Source of the DNA: Acidithiobacillus sulfurivorans
Lineage (GTDB): Bacteria > Pseudomonadota > Gammaproteobacteria > Acidithiobacillales > Acidithiobacillaceae
Assembly (NCBI RefSeq): GCF_018853815.1
Contig: NZ_JAAOMP010000153.1
Coordinates: forward strand, 1 to 64,000
Length of the DNA: 64,000 nucleotides
Direction of reading: 5' to 3'
A program made the translations under genes and the position numbers. Shown in pieces: positions 15,951 through 24,398 of the stretch. Under the pieces are notes generated by a model that was given only the letters and a program-made list of their open reading frames with translations, was not told the DNA's origin and did no database searches. The first letter of the stretch is position 1. Every line of letters starts with the position of its first letter.

Positions 15951-16250
15951 ATGAAAATCAGATCTTCTTTAACGGTTCAGAGCGAACCCGAAGCTCAACT
16001 CGATGCCCGTGCCATTCTGGATATTCTCGATGTACTGGAAACACGCCATGATCTGGTCAATGAGCAATGGTATGCGTTGCGAGCAGAACTCACCACCCTG
16101 AATGAAGAGCAGGTGTTGGATAATCAGTCTCAAAAAAAGGTGTCCGATCGCAGTTTGCTCATGGAGCAGGAGTTGTCGCGCTATCAGCGGTTTTTCCGGG
16201 TGCTGCGGCAGAACCTGATCAGAACGCGGAGCGAGCAGTGCTTCCCGTAA
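15951..16250 (+). CDS. Small helical protein of unknown function (99 residues)
   Basis: Not recognised. Sequence is charged and largely helical, with no membrane segment and a single cysteine near the C-terminus. The ATG at 15951 has GGAG six bases upstream and is chosen over the frame-extending ATG at 15912. It follows cydB by 79 bp and precedes a small HTH gene by 15 bp, so it is probably in the cyd transcript. A helper role for the oxidase or the regulator is possible but unsupported. Confidence 0.55.
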   Translation: MKIRSSLTVQSEPEAQLDARAILDILDVLETRHDLVNEQWYALRAELTTLNEEQVLDNQSQKKVSDRSLLMEQELSRYQRFFRVLRQNLIRTRSEQCFP

Positions 16251-16265
16251 GAGGTTTGCGAATCC

Positions 16266-16487
16266 ATGCTACAACAAGACACTTTTATCAATGATATGAA
16301 CCGGATTCTCGGCTGTTTGCGGGGAGGCCCCATGACAGCTACAGAAATGGCTAGTATTCTCCATTTGGGTATGGAGCGTATCCAGCCCGTTATTCACCAA
16401 CTGGCGGCCCAACAAATTATTGGTGCACCCCGTTGTATTACGGATGTGCATGATCAGCAGATCCCTCTTTGGGAGATGAAAGAGTAA
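16266..16487 (+). CDS. Small winged-helix/HTH protein (73 residues)
   Basis: The middle of the protein reads as a helix-turn-helix: Met-Thr-Ala-Thr-Glu-Met-Ala-Ser-Ile-Leu-His-Leu, a turn, then Arg-Ile-Gln-Pro-Val-Ile-His-Gln-Leu. This is the usual pattern of MarR- or ArsR-like winged helices reduced to a minimal domain. GAGG lies close upstream of the ATG. It sits between the 99-residue gene and the Fnr-like regulator in the second cyd operon. It is probably a DNA-binding accessory protein; the target is unknown. Confidence 0.55.
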   Translation: MLQQDTFINDMNRILGCLRGGPMTATEMASILHLGMERIQPVIHQLAAQQIIGAPRCITDVHDQQIPLWEMKE

Positions 16488-16517
16488 TCCGTTTTTCAAT
16501 CGACGAGGATGAACCTA

Positions 16518-17228
16518 TTGCAAAATCCGTCGTGGAAAATGACTGGCGAATCAGACTGTTTACTTTGCCCAATGCGCCAACTCAGCATTTTTGCAGGGCT
16601 CACCATAGAGGATCTGTCTCCTCTGGGTATGGTGGTGGAAGATATTCACTTACCGGCAGGAGCCACTCTCTATCGTCAGGGAGAAAACGCACGGTATGCT
16701 TTTACATTACGATCCGGCGCGATGAAGCTCAGCGTTCATAGGCGCCATCAGGATGAAAACCGTATTGTGCGTCTGTTGAGATATGGCGATTTGCTGGGAT
16801 TTGAAGGCCTGAATCAAGCGCGCCTTCATTATCAACATACGGCGACGGCTCTCGATGCATCGGATTTGTGCTTGCTGGATCTGACTGCGTTAAATCGCTT
16901 GTCCGAAGATCGCCCGAAAGTTCGCCAGGCATTAATAGGGCGATGGCAGAGTGCGTTGGAAGAGGCGGAGTTTCAACTGGTTGAAATCGGCGCGGGAAAA
17001 GCCGAAGCCTGCGTCGCTGCGTTTTTATGTCATTGGTGCAGAGTGTTTCCCGACGGTGCCTGGGTACCCTTTCCTATTGAGCGCAAAGAACTGGCGGATT
17101 ATCTGGGATTTTCTGCTGCACATGTTTCAAGGGTTATGGCAGATTTCAAACGCAACGGTTATGTTAAGGAATCCGGTAAACGGATCAACATACAATATAT
17201 CCCTTTACGGCGTATTGCCGGGGCCTGA
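16518..17228 (+). CDS. Crp/Fnr family regulator with incomplete cysteine set (copy 2)
   Basis: About 236 residues, paralogous to the regulator at 11443 over the full length. The first two cluster cysteines are present as Cys-Leu-Leu-Cys and the late one in Ser-Asp-Leu-Cys; the position of the third is serine, exactly as in copy 1. The C-terminal helix-turn-helix is intact. The start is uncertain: TTG at 16518 has GAGGA eight bases upstream, ATG at 16509 touches that site directly, and ATG at 16539 has a poor one. It is the last gene of the second cyd unit and may regulate that unit. Confidence 0.87.
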   Translation: MQNPSWKMTGESDCLLCPMRQLSIFAGLTIEDLSPLGMVVEDIHLPAGATLYRQGENARYAFTLRSGAMKLSVHRRHQDENRIVRLLRYGDLLGFEGLNQARLHYQHTATALDASDLCLLDLTALNRLSEDRPKVRQALIGRWQSALEEAEFQLVEIGAGKAEACVAAFLCHWCRVFPDGAWVPFPIERKELADYLGFSAAHVSRVMADFKRNGYVKESGKRINIQYIPLRRIAGA

Positions 17229-17270
17229 ATAACGAAATCCAGTCTCGGGATGTTCAATTTTGGTCCGAAA

Positions 17271-17337
17271 CCCATGGTGAAAAGCAGGCGCAGCAGGAAA
17301 GTCCTTTGCCGGCAGAGTACCGCCGGGTTTTGTAAGA
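17271..17337 (+). repeat. 67-bp exact direct repeat, copy 2 (orphan gene end)
   Basis: Identical to 12745-12811, but here there is no gene body in front of it: the sequence starts abruptly 42 bp after the regulator stop. It looks like the scar of a duplication or recombination that copied or inserted the block carrying the second cyd operon. Confidence 0.9.
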
Positions 17338-17376
17338 TCGCTAGTTCAGGGACTATCAGCTATCCATTTGTAAGAT

Positions 17377-17892
17377 TCAGTCTTCCAATGTTTGTACATT
17401 AATTTCAGGGACGCCTTCCAGAGGAGGGCGTTCCCAGCGGTATTCCAGCTTTTCATTTCCCTGTCGCGCCTGCTGATATTTTTGAAAGGCCCTGAGCTTG
17501 GCTATTTCACCTTGCAACGCCAATTCAGCGGCGACAAAGTCCATTTCCGAGGCCTTACGCTCTTTCAGAATGCGCTCAGCGGCGCTGATACGATTTTGGC
17601 TGAGTTTGGGATCAATATCGCTTACGCGTAGTCCGTTGTTGGCCAGAACAGTAACCATTTCGTGCTGAACCTCAACCAGTCCGCCTTCAATGAAAAGAAT
17701 TTCCTGTGGCCCTTCAACGGGGGTGATGCGTAATTCGCCAGCCCGGAGAATGCTGATTAACGGCGCATGACCGGCCAAAATGCCCAGTTCACCCAATTCA
17801 CCGGGCACGACCACAAAAGTGGCCAGACCGGTATAGATTTCGCCATGAACATCGACGATCTGAAGACGAAAATGACGTGGCTTTTCGATCAT
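17377..17892 (-). CDS. atpC: ATP synthase epsilon-subunit-like protein (orphan)
   Basis: A 171-residue protein with the epsilon fold in order: an N-terminal beta-sandwich (Leu-Gly-Ile-Leu-Ala-Gly-His-Ala-Pro-Leu-Ile near residue 36) and a C-terminal helical part rich in Ala, Glu and Arg. Ordinary bacterial epsilon is about 135-145 residues; here a tail of roughly 30 residues is added. Epsilon sits in the F1 stalk and inhibits ATP hydrolysis. No other F-type subunit lies nearby. Instead it follows a P-type H+-ATPase by 27 bp at the end of the long minus-strand run. It may be a paralogue of the epsilon in the normal atp operon. Confidence 0.85.
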   Translation of the reverse strand: MIEKPRHFRLQIVDVHGEIYTGLATFVVVPGELGELGILAGHAPLISILRAGELRITPVEGPQEILFIEGGLVEVQHEMVTVLANNGLRVSDIDPKLSQNRISAAERILKERKASEMDFVAAELALQGEIAKLRAFQKYQQARQGNEKLEYRWERPPLEGVPEINVQTLED

Positions 17893-17919
17893 GGTATTTC
17901 TTTGCTCCAGATAAAATAC

Positions 17920-20229
17920 TTAGGTGTGCGTCAGTTTTTGTAGCAGGGGAACCTTGATCTGGTCCAGCAACAGCGTATAGATAACAGTCGCTCCCAGCAG
18001 ACAAAGTACAAAAATCCAGGGAATAGGGGCCATCAACCATCCCACTATTGCCAGAAAACTGACAATCAGGATGTCTATCAGACTGGCGACGCTGAGGAAT
18101 GTTCCGGGCCTGGAGGCCCAGAGATGACCGCGCTCCCGGACCAGAAAGACATTGGCTAATCCTGAGAATACCAGGCCGAGAAAATCCAGAGTCTGTACTG
18201 AGGGGGTAGGTAAATGGAGGCTACGGCCCACGGCATAGACCGCAAATATATAGACAAGCCAAGCGATAGCGACAGCGAGGGAGGAGAAGACCAGGGTACG
18301 GATTGCCCAGCGATCCGGTTGGGGTGAGGGACGGACGTTATCTTCTGCCAGGGACATGGTCACAAAATCGTTGGCAAAGAGCAGCAACAGGACCAGCAGG
18401 GGAGTGACCACAAAGCTGCGGAAAAATAAAAATCCCAGACTCAGAAACAGGGCCACCTGAAAGACTTTGACAATTTTGTTCAGGGTATAGGTGAGCATGC
18501 GCTGGTACACGCGACGGCCGGTGATAACCGCTTCCAGTACCCCTTGCAGTCCGGGGGTGGTCAGTACAATGCTGGCAGCGGCCTTGGCCACATCGGTGGC
18601 GCTTTCCACCGCTACCCCCATTTCTGCCTGCTTGAGTGCGGGAGCGTCATTCACCCCATCGCCGGTCATGCCGACAATCCGGCCCTTTTTTTGGAGCCCC
18701 TGGACCAGATGGAACTTGTCGGCAGGGAAGACCCCGGCATAAACCCCGCAATCTTCTGTGATTTGCCCCCGTTCGCAGACCTTACCGTCAATACCCAAGG
18801 TGCTGGCGACGCTTTGCGCGGTCTGGACGCTGTCTCCCGTCACCATCCGGACCTGCACGCCCAGTTTCTGGAGTTGTTGAACCACGTCCTTGGCATCAGG
18901 GCGGATAGGGTCTGACAGGGCCAGCAAACCCAAAAAGCGGGGCTGGCCATCGGGTCCTGCCGCAACAGCCAGTACTCGTGCGCCGCTGGCGGCCAATTGT
19001 GCAGTGCGACTTTCCCAGTCTGCATCATTGCAGAGCTTGGCGATGATTTGCGGGCTACCCTTCATGGCGCGCCACTGATTGCCCTCCTGGGTAAAGGTGC
19101 CTTCAGAGCGCTTGCTGGCCGGATCAAAAGGCACGAACTGCGCACGGGTTGGCGGACTGATTGGCCTTTTGTTACTTTCCTGGAGAATGGCCAAATCAAT
19201 GGGATCCTGGGTAGAACTGTCACTGGCCAGGGCGGCCATGCGCAGCAAGTCCTCCTCTTTGACATCCGGCCAGGGCTGAACCTGACTGAGGCTGAGACGA
19301 TTCTGGGTAAGGGTGCCGGTTTTATCGCTGCACAAATCGTTCATGGCCGCAGCCTCTTCCACGGCGGCCAGGCGGGTCACCAGCACCCCGCGATGGACCA
19401 GATGCAAGGAAGCAATGGCGGTGGCGAGGGTGAAGGTGGCTGGCAGGGCTACAGGTACGGAGGCGACCAGCAAAATCAAGGCGAAGGGTAAAATGTTGGC
19501 GAGCGGGATTTGTTGCACCATGGCATAGGCGAGAATGGCGAGCACCAGCAGAACGTCCATGGCGACCAGATAGCGCACAATACTGAGAACCAGTTCTTCC
19601 AGATGGCTTTTGGCACCCGCGCCACGGACCAGTTCGGCGGTTTTGCCGAAATAGCTTTTGGCCCCGGTAGCGGTGACTTCCCCACTGGCCTCTCCGCGTT
19701 TCACGATGGAGGCGGAATACAGGGTGCTGTCTGCCGTACAATCGACGGGCATGGATTCTCCGGTCAAGGCGGATTGATCGACCAGGACATTACCATCCGT
19801 CAGCTGCAGATCGGCGGGAACAATATCCCCCACGCGCACATGAACCAGATCACCCGGAACCAGTTCGGCAGCTGCCAGAGTTTGCCAGTTGCCATCCCGG
19901 CACACCCGGGCCTGAATACGCAGGCGCTCACGCAGCAGGGCCAGGGCGTTTTGGGCTTTGCGTTCCTGGCTGAAGCCCAGTATCCCGTTAAAAAGTAACA
20001 GTAATCCGATAATGATGGCTTCCGGCCACTTGGCGAGCAGCACCTCCAGAACAAAGGTGGCTTCCAGCATCCAGGGGACAGGCGCCCAGAATTTGTGAAG
20101 GAACAACAGCCAGGTTTTGGGGGCTTCCTCGACGACGGCATTGGGTCCGTATTGTGTCAGACGTTTTTGCGCCTCGGCACTGCTAAGCCCGTTGCTGGTG
20201 TGAATGGAAGAACCGGATTCAAGACTCAT
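17920..20229 (-). CDS. Plasma-membrane-type H+-ATPase (P-type IIIA), downstream copy
   Basis: A 769-residue P-type ATPase. In order it shows the N-terminal Tyr-Gly-Pro-Asn cation-ATPase segment, the actuator Leu-Thr-Gly-Glu-Ser, the phosphorylated aspartate in Asp-Lys-Thr-Gly-Thr-Leu-Thr, and the hinge Thr-Gly-Asp-Gly-Val-Asn-Asp-Ala-Pro. The pattern fits the fungal/plant H+-ATPase class, which exports protons using ATP. The ATG at 20229 has GAGGAA about eight bases upstream; a longer frame to 20364 would overlap enolase. It lacks the long C-terminal tail of the other copy at 31121. The ion is inferred from family; Na+ or Mg2+ is less likely. Confidence 0.88.
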   Translation of the reverse strand: MSLESGSSIHTSNGLSSAEAQKRLTQYGPNAVVEEAPKTWLLFLHKFWAPVPWMLEATFVLEVLLAKWPEAIIIGLLLLFNGILGFSQERKAQNALALLRERLRIQARVCRDGNWQTLAAAELVPGDLVHVRVGDIVPADLQLTDGNVLVDQSALTGESMPVDCTADSTLYSASIVKRGEASGEVTATGAKSYFGKTAELVRGAGAKSHLEELVLSIVRYLVAMDVLLVLAILAYAMVQQIPLANILPFALILLVASVPVALPATFTLATAIASLHLVHRGVLVTRLAAVEEAAAMNDLCSDKTGTLTQNRLSLSQVQPWPDVKEEDLLRMAALASDSSTQDPIDLAILQESNKRPISPPTRAQFVPFDPASKRSEGTFTQEGNQWRAMKGSPQIIAKLCNDADWESRTAQLAASGARVLAVAAGPDGQPRFLGLLALSDPIRPDAKDVVQQLQKLGVQVRMVTGDSVQTAQSVASTLGIDGKVCERGQITEDCGVYAGVFPADKFHLVQGLQKKGRIVGMTGDGVNDAPALKQAEMGVAVESATDVAKAAASIVLTTPGLQGVLEAVITGRRVYQRMLTYTLNKIVKVFQVALFLSLGFLFFRSFVVTPLLVLLLLFANDFVTMSLAEDNVRPSPQPDRWAIRTLVFSSLAVAIAWLVYIFAVYAVGRSLHLPTPSVQTLDFLGLVFSGLANVFLVRERGHLWASRPGTFLSVASLIDILIVSFLAIVGWLMAPIPWIFVLCLLGATVIYTLLLDQIKVPLLQKLTHT

Positions 20230-20257
20230 GGCTGCTGTTCCTCGCGTGTCAACTGCT

Positions 20258-21553
20258 TTATTCGCGCACTGGCCGCACAAAGGCCTTTTTACCGGCAAAG
20301 CTGGCGGCCGTGCCCAGTTCTTCTTCAATCCGCAGTAACTGGTTGTATTTGGCCACCCGCTCACCCCGGGCTGGCGCTCCGGACTTCAGGTGACCGGTGT
20401 CCAGGGCCACGGTCAGATCGGCAATAAAATCATCGGTAGTTTCGCCGGAGCGATGCGAGACGAAAGCCCCCCAACCATGAAACTGGGCCAGCCGGGTGGC
20501 GGCGATGGTTTCAGTCACTGTACCAATCTGGTTGAGCTTGATCAGCGTTGAATTGGCAATGTTGTCTTCAATGGCCTGAGCAATGATTTTCGGATTGGTA
20601 CAGAAAATATCATCACCGACCAGTTCGATGCTGCTGCCCAGTTTTTCATTGAGCAGTTTCCAGTTTTCCCAGTCATCTTCTGCCAAACCATCTTCCAGCA
20701 AAACTACCGGATAATTACGGACGATTTCTGCATAATAATCGACCATTTCGGCACTACTCAGGGCCCGGTTTTCCGTGCGTAACTGGTATTTTCCGTCTTT
20801 AAAGAATTCCGAAGAAGCCGGGTCAATGGCTATGCCGCAATCTTTTCCGGGTTCAAATCCGGCACGGCGGATGGCCTCGACCAGCAGGTCATAGGATTCA
20901 TGATTGGAATCGACGGCGGGGGCAAAGCCGCCTTCGTCACCGACACCGACAGAAAGATGTTTTTCCAGGAGCAGGGCCTGCAGGGCATGGTAGATTTCCG
21001 CACCCCAGCGGAGAGATTCGCGGAAGCTGTCAGCCCCATAGGGAACCAGCATACATTCCTGAAAATCGGCCCCCTGCCAGTGCGCATGGACGCCGCCATT
21101 CAACACATTAAAACAGGGCACGGGCAGGCGGGTAGCACCCGGTCCGCCGAGGTAAGCATAAAGCGGCAGGTCACAATAATCAGCGGCGGCACGGGCGCAA
21201 GCCATGGAAACGCCCAGAATGGCATTGGCACCGAGCTTGCCTTTGTTATCGCTGCCATCCAGACCGATCATGGTCTCGTCAATGGCTTTTTGGTCGCGTA
21301 CATCCAGATCCTGCAAGTCGGGGGCAATGATTTCTTCAATGTTCTGAATGACCTGACGAACGCCTTTGCCACCAAAACGATGGGCGTCGCCATCACGGAG
21401 TTCCACGGCCTCCTTGCTGCCGGTGGAAGCTCCCGAGGGTACGGCGGCGCGGGCGTGTTGCCCATTGCTGAGATACACTTCCACTTCTACTGTGGGGTTG
21501 CCGCGCGAATCCAGAATTTCGCGGGCGATAATGTCTTCAATCAAGCTATCCAT
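20258..21553 (-). CDS. eno: Enolase
   Basis: A 431-residue enolase with the conserved start Ile-x-Ala-Arg-Glu-Ile-Leu-Asp-Ser-Arg-Gly-Asn-Pro-Thr-Val-Glu and the late signature Ser-His-Arg-Ser-Gly-Glu-Thr. It converts 2-phosphoglycerate to phosphoenolpyruvate. Length is normal. It lies 14 bp after pyruvate kinase and 28 bp before the H+-ATPase, all on the minus strand, so it is read with the lower-glycolysis and acetate genes rather than with the usual pyrG partner. Confidence 0.97.
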   Translation of the reverse strand: MDSLIEDIIAREILDSRGNPTVEVEVYLSNGQHARAAVPSGASTGSKEAVELRDGDAHRFGGKGVRQVIQNIEEIIAPDLQDLDVRDQKAIDETMIGLDGSDNKGKLGANAILGVSMACARAAADYCDLPLYAYLGGPGATRLPVPCFNVLNGGVHAHWQGADFQECMLVPYGADSFRESLRWGAEIYHALQALLLEKHLSVGVGDEGGFAPAVDSNHESYDLLVEAIRRAGFEPGKDCGIAIDPASSEFFKDGKYQLRTENRALSSAEMVDYYAEIVRNYPVVLLEDGLAEDDWENWKLLNEKLGSSIELVGDDIFCTNPKIIAQAIEDNIANSTLIKLNQIGTVTETIAATRLAQFHGWGAFVSHRSGETTDDFIADLTVALDTGHLKSGAPARGERVAKYNQLLRIEEELGTAASFAGKKAFVRPVRE

Positions 21554-21567
21554 AAAATACTCTCCTG

Positions 21568-22995
21568 TTATTGCGTGGCAGAAACATCCAGATGAATGAT
21601 TTCCAGGCGGTTGGTTCCTCCCGGGTGACCCTTGCTGGGTCCTTGTGTCAGTAAAATCAAGCCTTTTTCAACAGCGTTACTGAGCAGCCAGCGGCGCGCC
21701 GCCTCTTCCCAGCCACTTTCAGGGCTCGGCATTTCTATAGGATAGACCCCATAGTGCAAACAGAGGCGCTGACAGGTTGCAGCATGGGGACTCATGGCCA
21801 GAATCCAGGGTTCAAGACGAAACCGTGCAATGCGTGCGGCCGTTGTTCCGGTTTCTGTAGGGGTTACTACAAATAAAGGATTCAGCCGCTCGGCGCTGTG
21901 CCGAACATTGCTGGCAATCATGGATTCCACGCTAGGCGTATCCTGCAGATCGTCAGCACTCAGGGGATTGAGTTCCGCCCGGTTTTTTTCGGTAACGCGC
22001 GCAATTTCCGCCAGCATTTTTACGGCTTCTACCGGAAAATCGCCCATGGCGGACTCTTCCGAGAGCATGATGCAGTCCGTACCATCGAGGATGGCATTGG
22101 CTACATCGGTCACTTCCGCACGGGTTGGCCGTCGGTTATGCACCATAGACTCCAGCATTTGCGTGGCGGTGATAACGGGTTTACCCACGGCCCGCGCCTT
22201 ACGGATCAGACGTTTCTGGATAATGGCAATTTCTTCGATAGGCACTTCCACGCCCAGATCCCCGCGCGCCACCATGATGGCATCGGTGGCGTCGATAATC
22301 GCATCAATATGCTTCCAGGCCCGCGCTCTTTCGATTTTGGCGACCAGAAAGGGATGAAATCCCAGAGCATTGGCTTCGCGGCGGGCGGCGTGCAGGTCTT
22401 CGGCGCTTTCCACAAAGGAAACACTCAGACCGTCGACCCCGGCCTCCAGGGCAAATGCCAGTAATTTCCGATCGGCAGCGGTGAGCGCGCCACCCTCCAG
22501 ATAAACACCCGGTAAATTGACGCCTTTATGGGAAAGCAGTAAGCCACCCACGATCACCAGACATAAAACGCCCTGCGCATCATGTTTTTCTACCCGAAGT
22601 TCCAGAAAACCGTCATTCAGATAAACCGTATCGCCCTTGACGAGAGGCTTGGCAAGGCGCGGCAGTTCCAAAGGAATGGCTTGGGCTGTGCCCGGCGCGC
22701 CGGGAGCCAGCAGAACATGATCCCCATGTTTGAGAGTGACCGGGGCAGGCAAGCTGCCAATGCGGATTTTCGGGCCGGGCAGATCGGCCAGAATGGCGAC
22801 GCGATGCCCGGTCTTGCGGGCGGCATCATGGATGCGGGCAATACGCGCCCGATGTTCATCGGCGGTGCCGTGGGCCAGGTTGAGGCGGGCGACATTCATA
22901 CCCGCCCGGATCATCTGTTCCAGGACCTTGGGCGCATCAGATGCGGGTCCGATGGTGCAGACAATTTTGCTGCGATGTTTGGGGAGCTTCATCAT
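21568..22995 (-). CDS. pyk: Pyruvate kinase
   Basis: A 475-residue pyruvate kinase. The N-terminal Lys-Ile-Val-Cys-Thr-Ile-Gly-Pro-Ala-Ser and the active-site stretch Met-Val-Ala-Arg-Gly-Asp-Leu-Gly-Val-Glu are intact, followed by the usual C-terminal regulatory domain. It makes ATP and pyruvate from phosphoenolpyruvate and ADP. Its start overlaps the stop of the flavoprotein gene by 4 bp, showing translational coupling. It supplies pyruvate to the PDH genes of the same run. Confidence 0.97.
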   Translation of the reverse strand: MMKLPKHRSKIVCTIGPASDAPKVLEQMIRAGMNVARLNLAHGTADEHRARIARIHDAARKTGHRVAILADLPGPKIRIGSLPAPVTLKHGDHVLLAPGAPGTAQAIPLELPRLAKPLVKGDTVYLNDGFLELRVEKHDAQGVLCLVIVGGLLLSHKGVNLPGVYLEGGALTAADRKLLAFALEAGVDGLSVSFVESAEDLHAARREANALGFHPFLVAKIERARAWKHIDAIIDATDAIMVARGDLGVEVPIEEIAIIQKRLIRKARAVGKPVITATQMLESMVHNRRPTRAEVTDVANAILDGTDCIMLSEESAMGDFPVEAVKMLAEIARVTEKNRAELNPLSADDLQDTPSVESMIASNVRHSAERLNPLFVVTPTETGTTAARIARFRLEPWILAMSPHAATCQRLCLHYGVYPIEMPSPESGWEEAARRWLLSNAVEKGLILLTQGPSKGHPGGTNRLEIIHLDVSATQ

Positions 22996-24383
22996 TGGCT
23001 GTCATCCACGCAGGGGTGGAGGAGGGCGTAATGGCGTTGCAGGGCATCTCCAGTTGCGGCAACCAGCGGATGCAAGGAAGGGGTCAGGCGCGGCTGGCTG
23101 CCAAACTGCATGCTGACCAGATCGGGTGCGGTAGCATGCATCTGAATGGCAAGGCCGATGGTATTGACCAGTTCCCCGGTGGTGGCACCGCCCAGGACCT
23201 GTCCGCCCAGGATTTGCAGGGAGTCAGCAGCAAAAATGACGCGGCAGAAAATTTCCGTGGTGTTGGGCATGGAGGCCGGATGATGGTCGGGCAGGCGGGC
23301 TTCTCCACTCAAAATCGGAAAACCTTCCTGTTCGGCCTGATGTTGGGTCAACCCGGCCACCCCAAAGGCCAAACCATCAATTTCACTGGCGTAGACGCTT
23401 ACCGAGCCGGCATTGGAGCGCAATTGACGCAGGCCATACAAATTCATTCCGGCAATGCGACCTTCAGCGGCGGCTTGTGAGGCGATCATGGCATGATTGG
23501 CTTTGCGCGTAAAAAAGTCCTGTTTGTGGGCACAATCACCCACAGCAAAAATATGCGGATCTTCCCGCGTGCGTTGAAAGGCATCGACCCAGATACCGCC
23601 AGAGCGGCTCAGGGTCAGGCCCATGGCTTTGGCCAGATCCACCTGGGGACGGGTGCCGATGGCAATCAGAACGGCATCAACCTCCAGGCCATCCTGTCCG
23701 GCGATCTGCACTTGGCCTACCCGTTTGCCATCAGCGTCGGCAATGAGGGCTTCCACCTTGCAACCGGTATGAATATGGACGCCGTGCGCGCTGAGCTGCT
23801 TTTCCACCGCCGTGCAGGCATCCAGATCAAAGGCCGCCTGCATCAAATGGGGCAGCATCTCGACAATGTGGACCTCAATACCGCGCTTGCGGATTTCGTC
23901 GGCAAATTCCACACCGATAAACCCTCCGCCAATAATCGCCAGCTTTTTGATTTGCGGGATCAGGGTACTGAACAGTTTGTCGAGATAGTCATAATCCTTG
24001 TGAATACTGAAAACGCCTTCCAGTTGGGTGCCCGGAATGGGCGGAATGAAGTTTTCGGCCCCGGTAGCCAGAACCAGACGTTGCCAATGGATGAGATCGC
24101 CGTTTTCCAGGGTGGCAGTGTGCGCGCTGCGATCTATGCTGGCGACTTTACCAACCTGAAGTTGCCCCCCTGCCGCGAGCAGCGGCGCACGTCCGGCCAT
24201 GTCTTCTTCGGTGCCCCCCAGGGTGCCGAAAATATAGGGAATCCCGCAGGGAATGACGGCGTCCGTTTCGGGACGGAGCACCAGAACCTTTTTGTGGGGA
24301 GAAAACTGGGCGGCGGTCATGCCCGTCATCATTCCGGCGGGACCACCGCCAATAATCAGAATATCCGTTGTACTTTCCGTCAT
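22992..24383 (-). CDS. FAD-dependent pyridine-nucleotide-disulfide oxidoreductase, CoA-disulfide reductase/NADH oxidase type
   Basis: A 463-residue flavoprotein: N-terminal FAD site Ile-Ile-Gly-Gly-Gly-Pro-Ala-Gly, a single redox cysteine in Cys-Gly-Ile-Pro-Tyr near residue 47, an internal NAD(P)H site Ile-Ile-Gly-Gly-Gly-Phe-Ile-Gly, and a C-terminal dimer domain. The lone cysteine rather than a CxxxxC pair places it with CoA-disulfide reductase, NADH oxidase and NADH peroxidase, not with lipoamide dehydrogenase. It could reoxidise NADH made by glycolysis and PDH, or keep CoA reduced. Which of these is true cannot be decided from sequence. It sits between pfkB and pyk, overlapping pyk by 4 bp. 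Confidence 0.85.
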   Translation of the reverse strand: MTESTTDILIIGGGPAGMMTGMTAAQFSPHKKVLVLRPETDAVIPCGIPYIFGTLGGTEEDMAGRAPLLAAGGQLQVGKVASIDRSAHTATLENGDLIHWQRLVLATGAENFIPPIPGTQLEGVFSIHKDYDYLDKLFSTLIPQIKKLAIIGGGFIGVEFADEIRKRGIEVHIVEMLPHLMQAAFDLDACTAVEKQLSAHGVHIHTGCKVEALIADADGKRVGQVQIAGQDGLEVDAVLIAIGTRPQVDLAKAMGLTLSRSGGIWVDAFQRTREDPHIFAVGDCAHKQDFFTRKANHAMIASQAAAEGRIAGMNLYGLRQLRSNAGSVSVYASEIDGLAFGVAGLTQHQAEQEGFPILSGEARLPDHHPASMPNTTEIFCRVIFAADSLQILGGQVLGGATTGELVNTIGLAIQMHATAPDLVSMQFGSQPRLTPSLHPLVAATGDALQRHYALLHPCVDDSQ

Positions 24384-24398
24384 GTCATAAAACTCCTT

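Noticed and set aside
20900-21595. A 231-codon open frame antisense to enolase
   Set aside because: Enolase is certain on the other strand; the frame has no recognisable domain.
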